Below, in pieces: positions 23,663 through 33,285 of a DNA stretch of 64,000 nucleotides; the stretch's first letter is position 1; every line of letters begins with the position of its first letter. A program made the translations under genes and the position numbers. This DNA comes from Roridomyces roridus (lineage: Eukaryota > Basidiomycota > Agaricomycetes > Agaricales > Mycenaceae), in the NCBI GenBank assembly GCA_029378245.1, contig JARKIF010000001.1:2604001-2668000 (forward strand), given 5' to 3'. The notes under the pieces were generated by a model. It was not told the origin of the DNA. It did not search any database and was given only the letters and a program-made list of their open reading frames with translations.

Positions 23663-26600
23663 TTACATTAAATGTTCTTCCCTCTTCGCACCCCCCCAAT
23701 TCTCGACATCCTCACCCGCCTGTGCCAAGCCGGCCCGCCGTCCTTCGAGCCCCTCAGTCCACCACGTCCGATATCCCACCCGCGCGAACGAATGGACCCA
23801 TCGGTCCCATAACTTCAGGCCGAAGGGGAAGTTTTTCCGCTCACCCGCCACCATCTCCACTCTGTCAAAATTGCTACGCGCCATGTTGGAAACCAGAGAC
23901 TCGACGAAGAAGTTGGACTTTTCGGGGAAGACACCCTTCAGTTCTGGGTCCCGCCGGACTCCGGGCTACCAAGAAGTTAGCGATGACCAAAAACCCGGAG
24001 TAATCGACCAACCCATACGCGCGTCTGGCTGTCCGCCGCCATGTCGTTCTCGTGGTCATAGCAATGCCCGACCGAAGCCTGCAGCGGGTTTCGTCCTCGC
24101 GGCACACTAATCAACGCCCCTGTGCTATGGCATCGTCCCGATGTCACCACCCGCCAGAAACACCAGTGCACAACCCACGCCTCCATCGTAATCGAGGCGC
24201 TCTTGGCGCGTCTACGGCAGATCAGCAACCCGACTCTAAGTAGAACCAAGATGCCATTCTCACCGGTCGCAATGATTGAGCATCCTCAACAAGCGTCTCC
24301 ACAGGATTCCCAGCTGCCCTTTGTCCAGCTGTTCACTGAAATCAGTACCGTGTACGCAACTCAGAAAGAACTTGTAGACCTCCTCCGGTAGTGCCACGTG
24401 GTAGTTGTCCATCATTTTCTGCACGAAGTGCTCGTCTATCTTTCCGAATCGTGCGACCCACACCGGTCCCAGACTCCGCACCTTTTGTGCAACCGCTACC
24501 GGTAACCGTCAGTGCATGCGATCAATCTCAGGTGGGAACAGTACGAACGTCCCACGCAGTTCTTCAACGCATCCAAATCGACGGTGTTGATCGCCACCGC
24601 GTCCGAATTCCCGTCGAGATGGAAACCCGGCGCTCTTGCACCCAGCTTCTTGGCCGCTCGCAGTGCCGTCTTTGTCATGCGCCTGACCATCATCTGCCCC
24701 TGCCCCTCGCCCACTTCCTTCCAAATCGTCTCTTGCTCGTCGCTCTCTTCGTCGTCCTGGTCGACACCCGCTTCATCGTCCTGTTCGACACCCGCTTCAT
24801 CGTCCTGGTCGACACCCGCTTCATCGTCCGGGTCGACACCCGCTTCATCGTCCTGGTCGACACCCTCTTCGTCGTCCTGGTCGACACCCTCTTCGTCGTC
24901 CTGGTCGACACCCGCTTCGTCTGGTCGACACCCTCTTCGTCGTCCTGGTCGACACCCGCTTCGTCGTCCGATTCCCCGTCCTCCGGACCGTCATCCTCCG
25001 GGGCGTGCTCCAGTACTGCCTTCCAACCCTCCGTGAACCCAACATTGACTTCCTCGCCGAGAGGGGACGCGAGCTCCGAACAGCGCTTGAGAATCCGCGC
25101 CGTCTCCTTTGGCGGCATGAACAGCCGCATTCTCTTCAAGTAGTGCAATTTACGCATCTCGGTCGCGACTTCGGTGAGGATACCGGAGACGCGGTCGACC
25201 ACTTCATAATGCTCTCCCATGAGCCCATCCGGCACCTGTGGCTCAACCACCGCCTTCCCAACCCGAAGCCCGGCATAACCGCCCACAATCGATCCATGGT
25301 GCGTCCCATGGACAAAGTTGTTTTGACGCGTCGTGACATTGGCGCCCGCCGCCGTATGTGCGATACTGCCCGTTGGATCGACCAGATTGAGGTTGTCAAG
25401 GCTAACCCGCTCTGATCGAGGTACGCCGATGGTATCTACACACTGTTAGCTTGCTCACACAAGACAGCCAAGACGACCCACTTTGCATGGTTTCACCCGT
25501 CCAGAAATCCACGATCTGCTCAACCCCCCGCGTCTCGACTTTGTACCCGGCCAATACCACGTCCGGAGGTGAGGAGGCATCAAACTCCCCAGCTCCCGTG
25601 ACAACAAACACCATCACTTGCTCATACGAGCGTAGCCTATACCTCACCCCTGGACGATCTTGGTACAATGTCCATCCCTTCTCTTCCAACAATGACCCCA
25701 TCGCGTCGACCACGTCCTTCTCATTCTCCTTCTGCCCGATCGTAACAATGACATCAAAGCAGACGCATCTTGGGAGAAAGCTAAGGGAGCCCCGAACATC
25801 ATCCTGTTCAGCCGTTGGTACGTACGCGTCCAGGGCGCGATCGAGCGGCGAACGGTGCCAACAGCGCAACCCCTCGGCCTTGCCCTTGGATCAACATTAG
25901 CACTTCTCCCGAGCTACCGCACCACACAAGACGCACCACACAACCGTGGCAAACGAGGTTCCCGTCCTTCAGCTGGAAGTCGACACACCGCCCGGTTAAA
26001 CCGCAGGCCTTGCAATGATGAGGGTCCTGATCACTGTCTTCATCGCAGGGAAACGTGGTGCATCGCGTGGTGACCGTGTTGTAATCCATATCCTTCTCAG
26101 ACAGCGCGATCGCTGCCCATTGACAAGCTAACCGCGGGCTGTACAACATCAAACAAAAAAACGAGGCACACGTGGTCAACACTCACTCTCCCTTGACCCG
26201 AAAGATCCAGTTCGCCACTTCCGCGACCCGCGGCCCGTCGTTCCCTGGGCGCAACGTGAAGATCAACGGGAAGGAGGTCGTCGTCCGCATGTCCCCCCAA
26301 AAATCGGGCGACTTGCCTACGCTGATGTGGCCCGCGCCGGCTCGGAACATTTCTAGAAACACTTCAGAGAGGTCCCGCGCTAACTGTATCATACCGTACC
26401 TTCGGATTCTCTTCGGCGGCGCAGTCGGAAGTATTTGCGTGCATGTTCTCGCAAGACTACGCCGAGTACTCTCCCTTCCTCGCCAGTCACCTGTCGCAAC
26501 AGAATCTCCTCGACGATATCATGTATCACCTTGACCACGGCTCTTGTAGTCGGCTCGTCCCAAGGACAACCGTCGAGGCGCTCCTTGAAGTTCACAATCG

Positions 26601-27444
26601 GCAGCAAGAGCCTGTCCGTGCTGGAGTGCTGGTATGAAGGCATTTGCTCCCCAAGCAACGGCTGCCCTTCATCGACGAATGTGAACCCATTCGACGAGTC
26701 TGCCCCCACCGCTACTCGGAGTCGCCCGTCCTTGGGATTCCATGTCAGGGCGCAGTTGAAGCTCGACCGGCCAAAGTACTTGTGTGCGAGCTCGCGCAAT
26801 CGCCGGGCCATGGCCGCGACATCCCTCAGTCCTCCTCGCTGGCTGAAAAGAAAACAACTCTTGTGACACTCCGACAGCATCTTCAAAGACTGGACGACGA
26901 TCGGGGCCTGCGCCATCTCAGCGCTCATGCGCAACACATTATGGCGTCGCCCTGGTTGCAAGCTCCCCACCCAGGCCGAGTAGGTACCCTGGCCAAAGAA
27001 TGACGCCAGCGGCACGATGTGGATCGGGTCGCCTTCATTGGGGATGTCCATAGAAAATTCAAGGTCGGCCGCCTGTTCCGAGTGAAGGACAATAAACAGA
27101 TGGGGCGTTATTCCATCGACCTCCAGCATCGACCGCTCGAACGCTGGGATCTGAGCAGAGGGAGGTGGGGGATCAAGCCAGAATTGGTTCGCCCGTCCAA
27201 TAGCGACGTGGCCGAGATTGGCCGCGCTAATTTCTGTGGTCTCGGCGCACCATCCCACGTCAAATGGGTCGACCAGTCTTCCGTAGTAGCCTACACCCCT
27301 CAAGATTCCGCCATGGAGATGAACGAGTTAAATACCTGCGTATTCAGCACCTAGTCCCTTCGCATTCCTCTTCGTTGTCACTTGTGTTGGGGGTGTTTTT
27401 GCGGGTTTGGGTTGCGCCAGTCGCTTGGAGGCTCGAGTAGCCAT
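23663..27444 (-). CDS. large hypothetical protein with acidic 8-residue repeats
   Basis: I do not recognise this family. The start MATRASKRLAQPKPAKTPP is basic and joins by a 45-nt intron (about 27285-27329) to GYYGRLVDPFDVGW. A long exon follows (to about 26400). A 47-nt intron leads to EMFRAGAGHISVGKSPDFWG. Next comes PRLACQWAAIALSEKD, with a possible zinc-binding cluster HHCKACGLTGRC then LVCHGC. Later exons include VFVVTGAGEFDASSPPDVVL, HGTHHGSIVGGYAGLRVG and LKRMRLFMPPKETARILKR. An Asp/Glu repeat (DDEAGVDQ units) follows, then WKEVGEGQGQMMVRRMTKTA, and a C-terminus ending GGAKREEHLM. The coding frame breaks inside the repeat: one 24-bp unit has only 20 bp. Either splicing inside the repeat, an assembly error or a real lesion must explain this. 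Total is about 1,000 aa. No signal peptide or membrane segment is seen. Confidence 0.6.
24751..24975 (-). repeat. 24-bp tandem repeat with one 20-bp unit
   Basis: Eight full units (plus-strand GTCGTCCTGGTCGACACC then CGCTTC, with small changes) and one short unit at 24919-24938 that lacks GTCC. A partial unit ends at about 24975. On the minus strand the full units encode DDEAGVDQ/DDEEGVDQ. The short unit shifts the frame by 4 bp. Confidence 0.9.
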
Positions 27445-27494
27445 TTCTTGAGAGAGAGAGTTCAAAATAATTTTGATGAATCACAAACAAAACC
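27445..27494. promoter_or_regulatory. 50-bp gap between divergent start codons
   Basis: It separates the two unknown genes at 23663-27444 and 27495-28675. It contains a (GA)n run and AT-rich sequence. A shared promoter is likely and suggests co-expression. Confidence 0.5.
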
Positions 27495-28675
27495 ATGACC
27501 ACAATCCGCGACGGCGATGCCCACGCTCTGCTTCAAACCCACTGCGAATCCACCGAACAAGATGCACACCGAGAGGAGCTGTGTGTATGATCGCTCGCCT
27601 ACTTCTCGCTTACTTACCAGTGCCACAGAAGAGATTTTCTCACACAGATAAAGTGGGTTTGGAACGACAACCCTTCGCTTGAACTATCGCAGAACCTGCC
27701 TAGCCGGGCCCATCATCTCTGGTTGCCACTGGCAATCGAGTTGCAGTTCGATGGCGCCGACGGGGACGATCACACCCGAATTGCGCCACCCGCTGCACTC
27801 GTCATTGCTGCAGCGTGCGGCGCCATCGTGATGGCCCCGGATTGCTGTCGCATGACGCTGGCGTTCAAGTTTGTAGGTGATGCCCTCATTCCCTAATGCT
27901 CTACTCTAACTGGGGTAGATTTTCCACGCACTGCGACTCATCGATCGCATCCATCCGGACGACGACGGCCGTATCTCCCAAATACTCGCTCGACAAGTTT
28001 GCGCCATGCGAGCTCAGTCACCAAAGTCGTTTGCTGTCATGCTGACGAGGTTCCCTGGGATGGAACGGCGGCTCGAAGGTGCGTGCTATCCCATCTGTCC
28101 TGCAATGCGCGTTTCACCTGCTAAGCCAGCTTTAACGGACACCGATGTCCACATGGGCGACGCGCTCCATACGACCGACACGAACCCTTCCCTCGCCGAC
28201 CAAGACATGGGGCACCAACAGGCTACTACCGCAGACGAAGTCACGCCCCCCTACACGACACCCCCATCTACTCAGGCCGCTATCAACAGTGGAGGTGAGT
28301 GGCGATATATGTATATGTCACGTACCGTCGACCAACCTCTTGCACAGAAGTACTGCCGCAGCACATTCCCATCAGCGACACCCGACTCCCGAGCACCGCC
28401 CAATCCTTTGGACTTCCGACCCCGCCGTCGAGTCAACCGGCTGGAGCGAGTTCCAGCGCAGCTCAATCTTCCGACGCACCTTATAAACCAGTCGGCCGCC
28501 TCAGACGCGATACCGCCAAGGCTGTCTCGAGTACAATCCATCGTGCGTTACACCCCCTTCCGTGCTTACCTCAACAAACCGTTTGTCAGACGAAAAGCGA
28601 CCCCGCTCACCCACAGAACCCTCCTCGCCCCGGAACGAGCCCAAGAAGAAGACTGTGTTCCAGAAAGCGACTTGA
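27495..28675 (+). CDS. hypothetical protein
   Basis: I do not recognise the family. The start is MTTIRDGDAHALLQTHCEST. An intron of about 63 nt leads to IKWVWNDNPSLELSQNL and then LPLAIELQFDGADGDDHTR. The next segment is Ala/Cys-rich (AALVIAAACGAIVMAPDCC), moderately hydrophobic but short for a membrane span. A further intron joins IFHALRLIDRIHPDDDGR and FAVMLTRFPGMERRLEG. The second half is Pro/Ser/Thr-rich and disordered (TPPYTTPPSTQAAINSG, then PTPPSSQPAGASSSAAQSS). The last exon is basic (EKRPRSPTEPSSPRNEPKKK) and ends TVFQKAT. Five introns were placed by eye. The layout suggests a folded N-terminal domain with a regulatory tail. The gene is divergent from the other unknown gene by 50 bp. 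Confidence 0.55.
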
Positions 28676-29236
28676 CTTCATTGACAAAGGGTCGACGCGG
28701 AGACTCGAAAAAGTTGTGAACTACGTATATGCATCGTTTCTTGATTTGCTTGTCACTGTAGGGAGAATCGTTCTTGCTCCAACCAATTTCGTTCTATGTA
28801 CATCTATGTACATTATGCGTCTACATCGATGTCCGTGTTATGCTCGTGTGCAGATGCCGAGGAGAGAACTGACTTTGGGATAGAAGTAGACTTGCCAGTG
28901 TCCGTGTTATGCTCGTATGCAGATGCCGAGGAGAAAACTGACTTTGGGAGGAAGCAGACCTGTGATGCGGCGAGTGTTTGGCGGACACAACTTTTTCTTC
29001 AACCACCACCATGCTCTATCGTGAGTTCTGTTCCGACTCTCCTTCTGCATGATGTTTCAAATTATCTACATTGTCCAACTGGGCTTGCCCAGGGTGACGA
29101 CTCTTCTTTGCTGAATCTCTCCAATTCTCCTCACAACACACGCTAACCGTCTTTTGCAGGTCGATAGCAAGTCGTATCATATTCTCCTCGCCACGTATTC
29201 ATTCATCTGTATGTAGGTAGAAACACTCTCAATCCA
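28676..29236. other. intergenic region with a 51-bp duplication
   Basis: 3' flank of the hypothetical gene and promoter of the rRNA methyltransferase gene. Apart from the direct repeat at 28830-28949 I see nothing coding. Confidence 0.5.
28830..28949 (+). repeat. 51-bp direct repeat, two copies
   Basis: Copy A is 28830-28880 and copy B 28899-28949, separated by 18 bp. They differ at two positions. Each begins TGTCCGTGTTATGCTCGT and ends CTGACTTTGGGA. Confidence 0.9.
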
Positions 29237-30971
29237 ATGAATTTCTACTTCGAAGCCGCAAAGACGCTTGACCGTCTCGACGCGAAGGAGGGCTCAATCA
29301 AGGGCATTCTCGCTACCCTCCCTGAAAAAGACAGAAAGCGGACAGCAGCCCTCGTCATCGAGACCCTCAAGTGTACGTCTCCCAGGGCCAACCCGTTGGA
29401 CGCTGTTTGACGCGCCCAAGCCAGACAAATCCGTCCTCTCCGATGTCATAAATTCCGCCGCTCTACTGAAAGAAGAGCGCAAGAAGCTAACCTCTCTGAA
29501 CCTGGCTTTGGTTCTCGTACACGACGTCCTCCTCGCAGGCGGCATCCAGGCGGGCGACGGACCTATTAAGCAGGCGGTATTGCGGCACAAGACGCGCTTG
29601 CATGGAGAGTTCCAAAAGCTCAAAATCAAGCGCGGAGCAAAGTCTAATGCGGACTTGGCTCAGTCTGGCGATGCACGAGCAGAGCAGATACCGCGTTACG
29701 TCCGCGTTAATACAACAATGTGGACGCTTGAAGACGCTGTGAAATACTTGAAAGCTCAGGGCTTCACTTTGGGAAGCTCGCCCTCCGAGTATGCCCTTGC
29801 CTATTCCCTTCGCATGTATCTGATCGCAAACCAGTAAAACCTTTGCGCACGACGCACACATCCCCAACCTACTCCTCTTTTCTCCCCAAACGCCCTTCCA
29901 CGCCGACGCCGCGTACCAGTCTGGCAAACTCATTCTACAAGATAAAGCCTCGTGCTTTCCTGCCTACGTTTTATCTCCCCCTGCTTTTGACAACGCCGTC
30001 GTCATTGACGCGACTGCCGCCCCGGGCAACAAGACCACGCATCTGTGTGCTCTGATGCGTAATAAGGGCAAGGCGGGTGGTCTATACTCACTAACCCCAC
30101 ATGCTGAGATCCTGATATCCAGCTCTACGCATTCGAGCGCGATCGAAAACGGTTCGGCACCTTGACGATGATGCTGAAAAAGGCGGGATGCAAGAACGCT
30201 GAAGCGCTCAACGCCGACTTTCTCGCCACGGATCCCACCGACCTTAAATTCGTGGAGGTCACGCACATGTAGGTGGTTTCAGCAGACGATTTAGCAGACT
30301 TGTTCATTCATCAGCCTATTGGACCCTTCGTGCAGCGGTTCCGGCATCGTCAATCGCCTGGACTATCTCCTTGAAACAGGTTAGCCACATTCCTCTTCCT
30401 CAAGTAAGATACTCACATGGTGGTCAGAGGATGAACTCGACCCCGGAGCACAAGACGACCGGCTGGCCAAACTCGCATCCTTCCAACTCATGATGATAAA
30501 GCATGCTATGAAATGTACTCGCCTTCCTTTCAAATTCTCCCTCTAACGGACTTTGCAGTCCCCAAAGTTTCGAGGATCGTCTACTCGACATGTAGCATCC
30601 ATGCCACAGAGAACGAAGGTGTCGTCAGCGCCGCGCTCTCGTCCGACGAGGCCAAGGCTGGTTCCTTTGGTCTGGCGCCAAGGGAGAGTGTGCTGCCCAA
30701 GTGGGAGCGCCGGGGAATGCCTGAGCATATTGCAGGTATGTACTTCCTCACCGATATCGCCGCCGACTGACATCCTACAGAAGGTGCCTCATCTCTCATC
30801 CGCTGCTCGCCTGGGGAGGACGCAACAAACGGATTCTTCGTTTCCTGCTTCGTGCGCAGACCTTCGAACAAACGAAAAGGCGAGGAGGATGAAGGAGAGG
30901 GTGCTGCGAGACCCAAAAAGAAAAAGAAGAAAAAGAACAAGCCAAGGGAGTCCGAGTCTGTACCATCGTGA
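29237..30971 (+). CDS. RCM1: 25S rRNA m5C methyltransferase (NSUN5/Rcm1)
   Basis: NOP2/Sun family S-adenosylmethionine-dependent methyltransferase that modifies a cytosine of large-subunit rRNA in the nucleolus. The start [20 protein letters not shown] and [20 protein letters not shown] match the NSUN5 N-terminus. The SAM site is [16 protein letters not shown]. The two family cysteines are in [12 protein letters not shown] and [18 protein letters not shown] (Cys codon 30591-30593). The C-terminus carries [16 protein letters not shown]. The final tail is a Lys run ([16 protein letters not shown]), a likely nucleolar signal. About six introns; the first joins LETLK to YKSV. Complete by family comparison. 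Confidence 0.93.
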
Positions 30972-31062
30972 AATCCACTGGATTTTCTAGCGTAACATAG
31001 CGCACATATCATATTGCATGAGGCCGTACAACATCGACGAAAAAAGCAAGCCGGAGAATCCC

Positions 31063-31725
31063 TCACGACGACTTCTTGGCCTTGACCACAGACTTGCGAA
31101 CAGCGTCCCTCCGCTGCTTCTTTGCCAGCATAACACCAAAGCGACCAAAGTCGTTCAGACTCCGCCGCTTCTCGGCAGCAGCGCGCTTCTGCGCCCAGCT
31201 CGACTTGTCCCACTTCTCAACGGTGGCCTCCTTCTCAAGCTGTTTTTTGATGACGCCCGAACCAGCCGCGCGGGGGAGCTTCGTGAGGGTAAGGGTCGTG
31301 AGGGTGAGGTGCTTGTAAGGGTAGGATTGCCGCGGCACACCCGTTGTCGGCCCGTCGATTATTGCCTAAAAACCAGGTTTGAACGAATGTCGGGCTCGTA
31401 CGACGAGGGTGCGTACCCGGTTGTGGTCGATGATCTCGGCAATGACGGCGATTTTGCCAGAGAAGGGGCCGGACTTGAGGAGGACGACTAGAATTCATGA
31501 TACTCTGAGAAATGGTAGGAAGTAACGAGGTTCTGGAGACGCACCACGTCCAACCTCGACGAAGCGCTTGAAAGTTGAGTCCTGCAAGGCGAATCAGCAT
31601 TCCATTCCAAGTGCGGTGTTGCCCAGATCCTCTCGGAATGCCCAGAGCAGCATTTGGGGAGGTTGGAATGCACTCTGGACGAGAGAAACGACGGCGGGGA
31701 CAGGGATACTTACGGCGGAGCTCAT
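31063..31725 (-). CDS. RPL14: 60S ribosomal protein eL14
   Basis: Structural protein of the large ribosomal subunit. Exon 1 encodes only MSSA; exon 2 gives DSTFKRFVEVGRVV; exon 3 gives LLKSGPFSGKIAVIAEIIDH with NRAIIDGPTTGVPRQSYPYK. The C-terminal half (KWDKSSWAQKRAAAEKRRSL, then DFGRFGVMLAKKQRR) is strongly conserved and basic, ending VVKAKKSS. Three introns are placed, one right after the fourth codon, a common arrangement in ribosomal protein genes. Length is about 140 aa. A MITE ends 229 bp upstream of its start codon and so may lie in or near the promoter. Confidence 0.95.
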
Positions 31726-31954
31726 TTTGAGGTGGGTCTGTTGAGACGGTCAGTTACAATTTTTGTTTACTGCCCAGGACCAAACTTGATGTCACAGCCA
31801 CAAATTGATTCGAGCAGCAGCAGCAACCTTCCAAGTCTTACAGGACGAGATCTACGACGGAATGTTTTCAGGAGTACAATAGAACAGCTTTTTGACCGAT
31901 GGGAAAGCCCAATCGAGGACTCAAACGAAATATGTAGTGCCAAAAAATACAGTA

Positions 31955-32337
31955 CAGTATTCCAGCCATCCTTTACACACTATCACTCCTTTACACACCC
32001 TGTAACTCGGCCACATCTGGCTCAATTTGTGCCCACTCTTTTGTATACATAAATCTATGCCTTATATAGGTCCCCTAGGCTCTTTTGGGCTCAAGAAACA
32101 CCCCGGAAATGGACGCAAAATTGCCATCAAAGTGCCTGATTTCGGCCATTTTGGGCTATCACTCCTTTACACACCTCGGTTTACACCCTTGCAGGCCATG
32201 CAAAATGCCGGAAATATTCGAGTACATTGCCAGTAGCCTACAAACATCGACTGCATACACAGATCCGCCAAAGTGTGGATCACTAAGATAGAAAACACGA
32301 ATTTTGATTTGCTGTGTAAAGGAGTGCTGAAATACTG
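31955..32337. mobile_element. Tc1/mariner-like MITE (383 bp)
   Basis: Imperfect terminal inverted repeats of about 26 bp begin CAGTATTCCAGC on the left and CAGTATTTCAGC on the right (read inward on the other strand). Both are followed by CCTTTACACA. The element is flanked by TA at 31953-31954 and 32338-32339, the target duplication of Tc1/mariner elements, whose ends commonly start CAGT. Inside are two identical 19-bp copies of TATCACTCCTTTACACACC (31981 and 32157) and an inverted partial copy at 32313-32326. There is no transposase frame, so it is non-autonomous. It sits between the eL14 promoter and the RPB10 3' end. Confidence 0.75.
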
Positions 32338-32374
32338 TAGTGCAGCGTAGCGTAGTAGAGAGAGAACACAAATC

Positions 32375-32763
32375 CTATGCGTGTGTTCGGTCCTTCGTCC
32401 TCTCCATGGCTAGATGAACCCGTGAGGTCGTAAACAGAGGCGCAAAACGACGACGCACGGTTGTAATGCAGCAGTTTCTCAATCAAGTCCACATGCGTGA
32501 GGACCATCCGCCGACAGCAGTACCTCTTGAGCTGCAATTCGTCCAGCGCCTCACTGTGTGGGTTCAAGTGGTCAATTCGATGCTACATGAATTTGCTGGT
32601 TGGCGCACCCTTCGCTGATGTCCCGAGACAAGAGGTCGAGATACGCGTTCCATTTGTCGCCAATGACTTTGCCACAGGAAAAACAGCGGACAGGGATAAT
32701 CTGTGGTTTTCACTCCAGTATAAATGACCGAGAGCCGTCCGAGGTAGTCCAGCGACTTGCCAT
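32375..32763 (-). CDS. RPB10: RNA polymerase I/II/III subunit RPB10 (RPABC5)
   Basis: Small zinc subunit shared by the three nuclear RNA polymerases. It is split into four exons. Exon 1 is only the ATG (32761-32763). A 60-nt GC-AG intron (32701-32760) joins [20 protein letters not shown], which holds the CX2C zinc motif, followed by [11 protein letters not shown]. Another intron leads to [20 protein letters not shown], with the CC pair that completes the zinc site. After [11 protein letters not shown] a last intron gives [11 protein letters not shown] and TAG. Length is about 75 aa, normal for the family. No long ORF marks this gene. The stop codon lies 36 bp from the TA at the MITE edge, so its 3' UTR probably runs into the element. 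Confidence 0.93.
32701..32760 (-). other. GC-AG intron directly after the RPB10 start codon
   Basis: The exon ends ATG and the intron begins GCAAGT, the consensus for GC donors. It ends AACCACAG before ATTATCCCTGTCCGC. No GT donor gives the invariant [12 protein letters not shown] start. Confidence 0.8.
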
Positions 32764-32841
32764 GCTTCAGCACACGAAAGAGTCAAATGAGAAACGCGAC
32801 ACAAACACACCTCAACAAACGCGTCTCCGAACCGTCAACTC
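32764..32841. promoter_or_regulatory. 78-bp divergent promoter, RPB10/Hsk3-like
   Basis: Only 78 bp separate the start codons of two small genes. No TATA box is seen. Confidence 0.5.
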
Positions 32842-33131
32842 ATGAACGCTCCGACCAACGCCACACAAGCCAAAGAACGGCTCTACTCCCAACTCTCCGT
32901 CTCTCTCACCAGGATGCACGGCGCCATAAGGAGGACAGCCGATCTGTGTGAGCAGCTCCAGGAAGATTTGAATGCCATGCGCACCTTTGCAGGGCTAGAC
33001 GCGACCAAGTAGGCCCTCTGCTGCACGAACCAGGTTGACGGCTCACCCATCTCGTTGTAGACTCATGACTGTAGCAACAAATGTGACTACGGAAATTGAA
33101 GATGAGCACAACCAGCGCCGAGAGAGTGTCT
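32842..33131 (+). CDS. small coiled-coil protein, possibly DASH subunit Hsk3
   Basis: A two-exon gene for about 79 residues. Exon 1 gives MNAPTNATQAKERLYSQLSV, then LTRMHGAIRRTADLCEQLQE and DLNAMRTFAGLDAT. A GT-AG intron of about 52 nt follows (about 33010-33060), and exon 2 gives KLMTVATNVTTEIEDEHNQ and ends RRESV with TGA at 33129-33131. The pattern of Lys-Arg-x-Tyr-x-Gln-Leu near the start, followed by one long amphipathic helix, resembles Hsk3 of the DASH/Dam1 ring that couples kinetochores to microtubules. This is a similarity judged by eye; other short helical proteins could look alike. The clean splice and the divergent promoter support a real gene. Confidence 0.5.
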
Positions 33132-33285
33132 GAAACCGAGCGCCTCCCGCAAGTTGTATGATAAAGAGGAATGTATTTATAAGAATGCTACCAATACAGT
33201 AGTACAACATTGTCCCAAAGGTCCATTAAAACGACGTGAAAAGATCGTAAATCCCTTCGTTAAGTATTAGTTCGTAAGTTGGTCA

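Noticed and set aside
24751..24975. Possible CRISPR array
   Set aside because: The repeats are contiguous 24-bp units with no spacers, in a eukaryotic gene.
24391..25143. Plus-strand ORF with repeats such as RFIVLVDT
   Set aside because: It is the antisense reading of the 24-bp repeat; the minus-strand frame has coherent flanks and splice sites.
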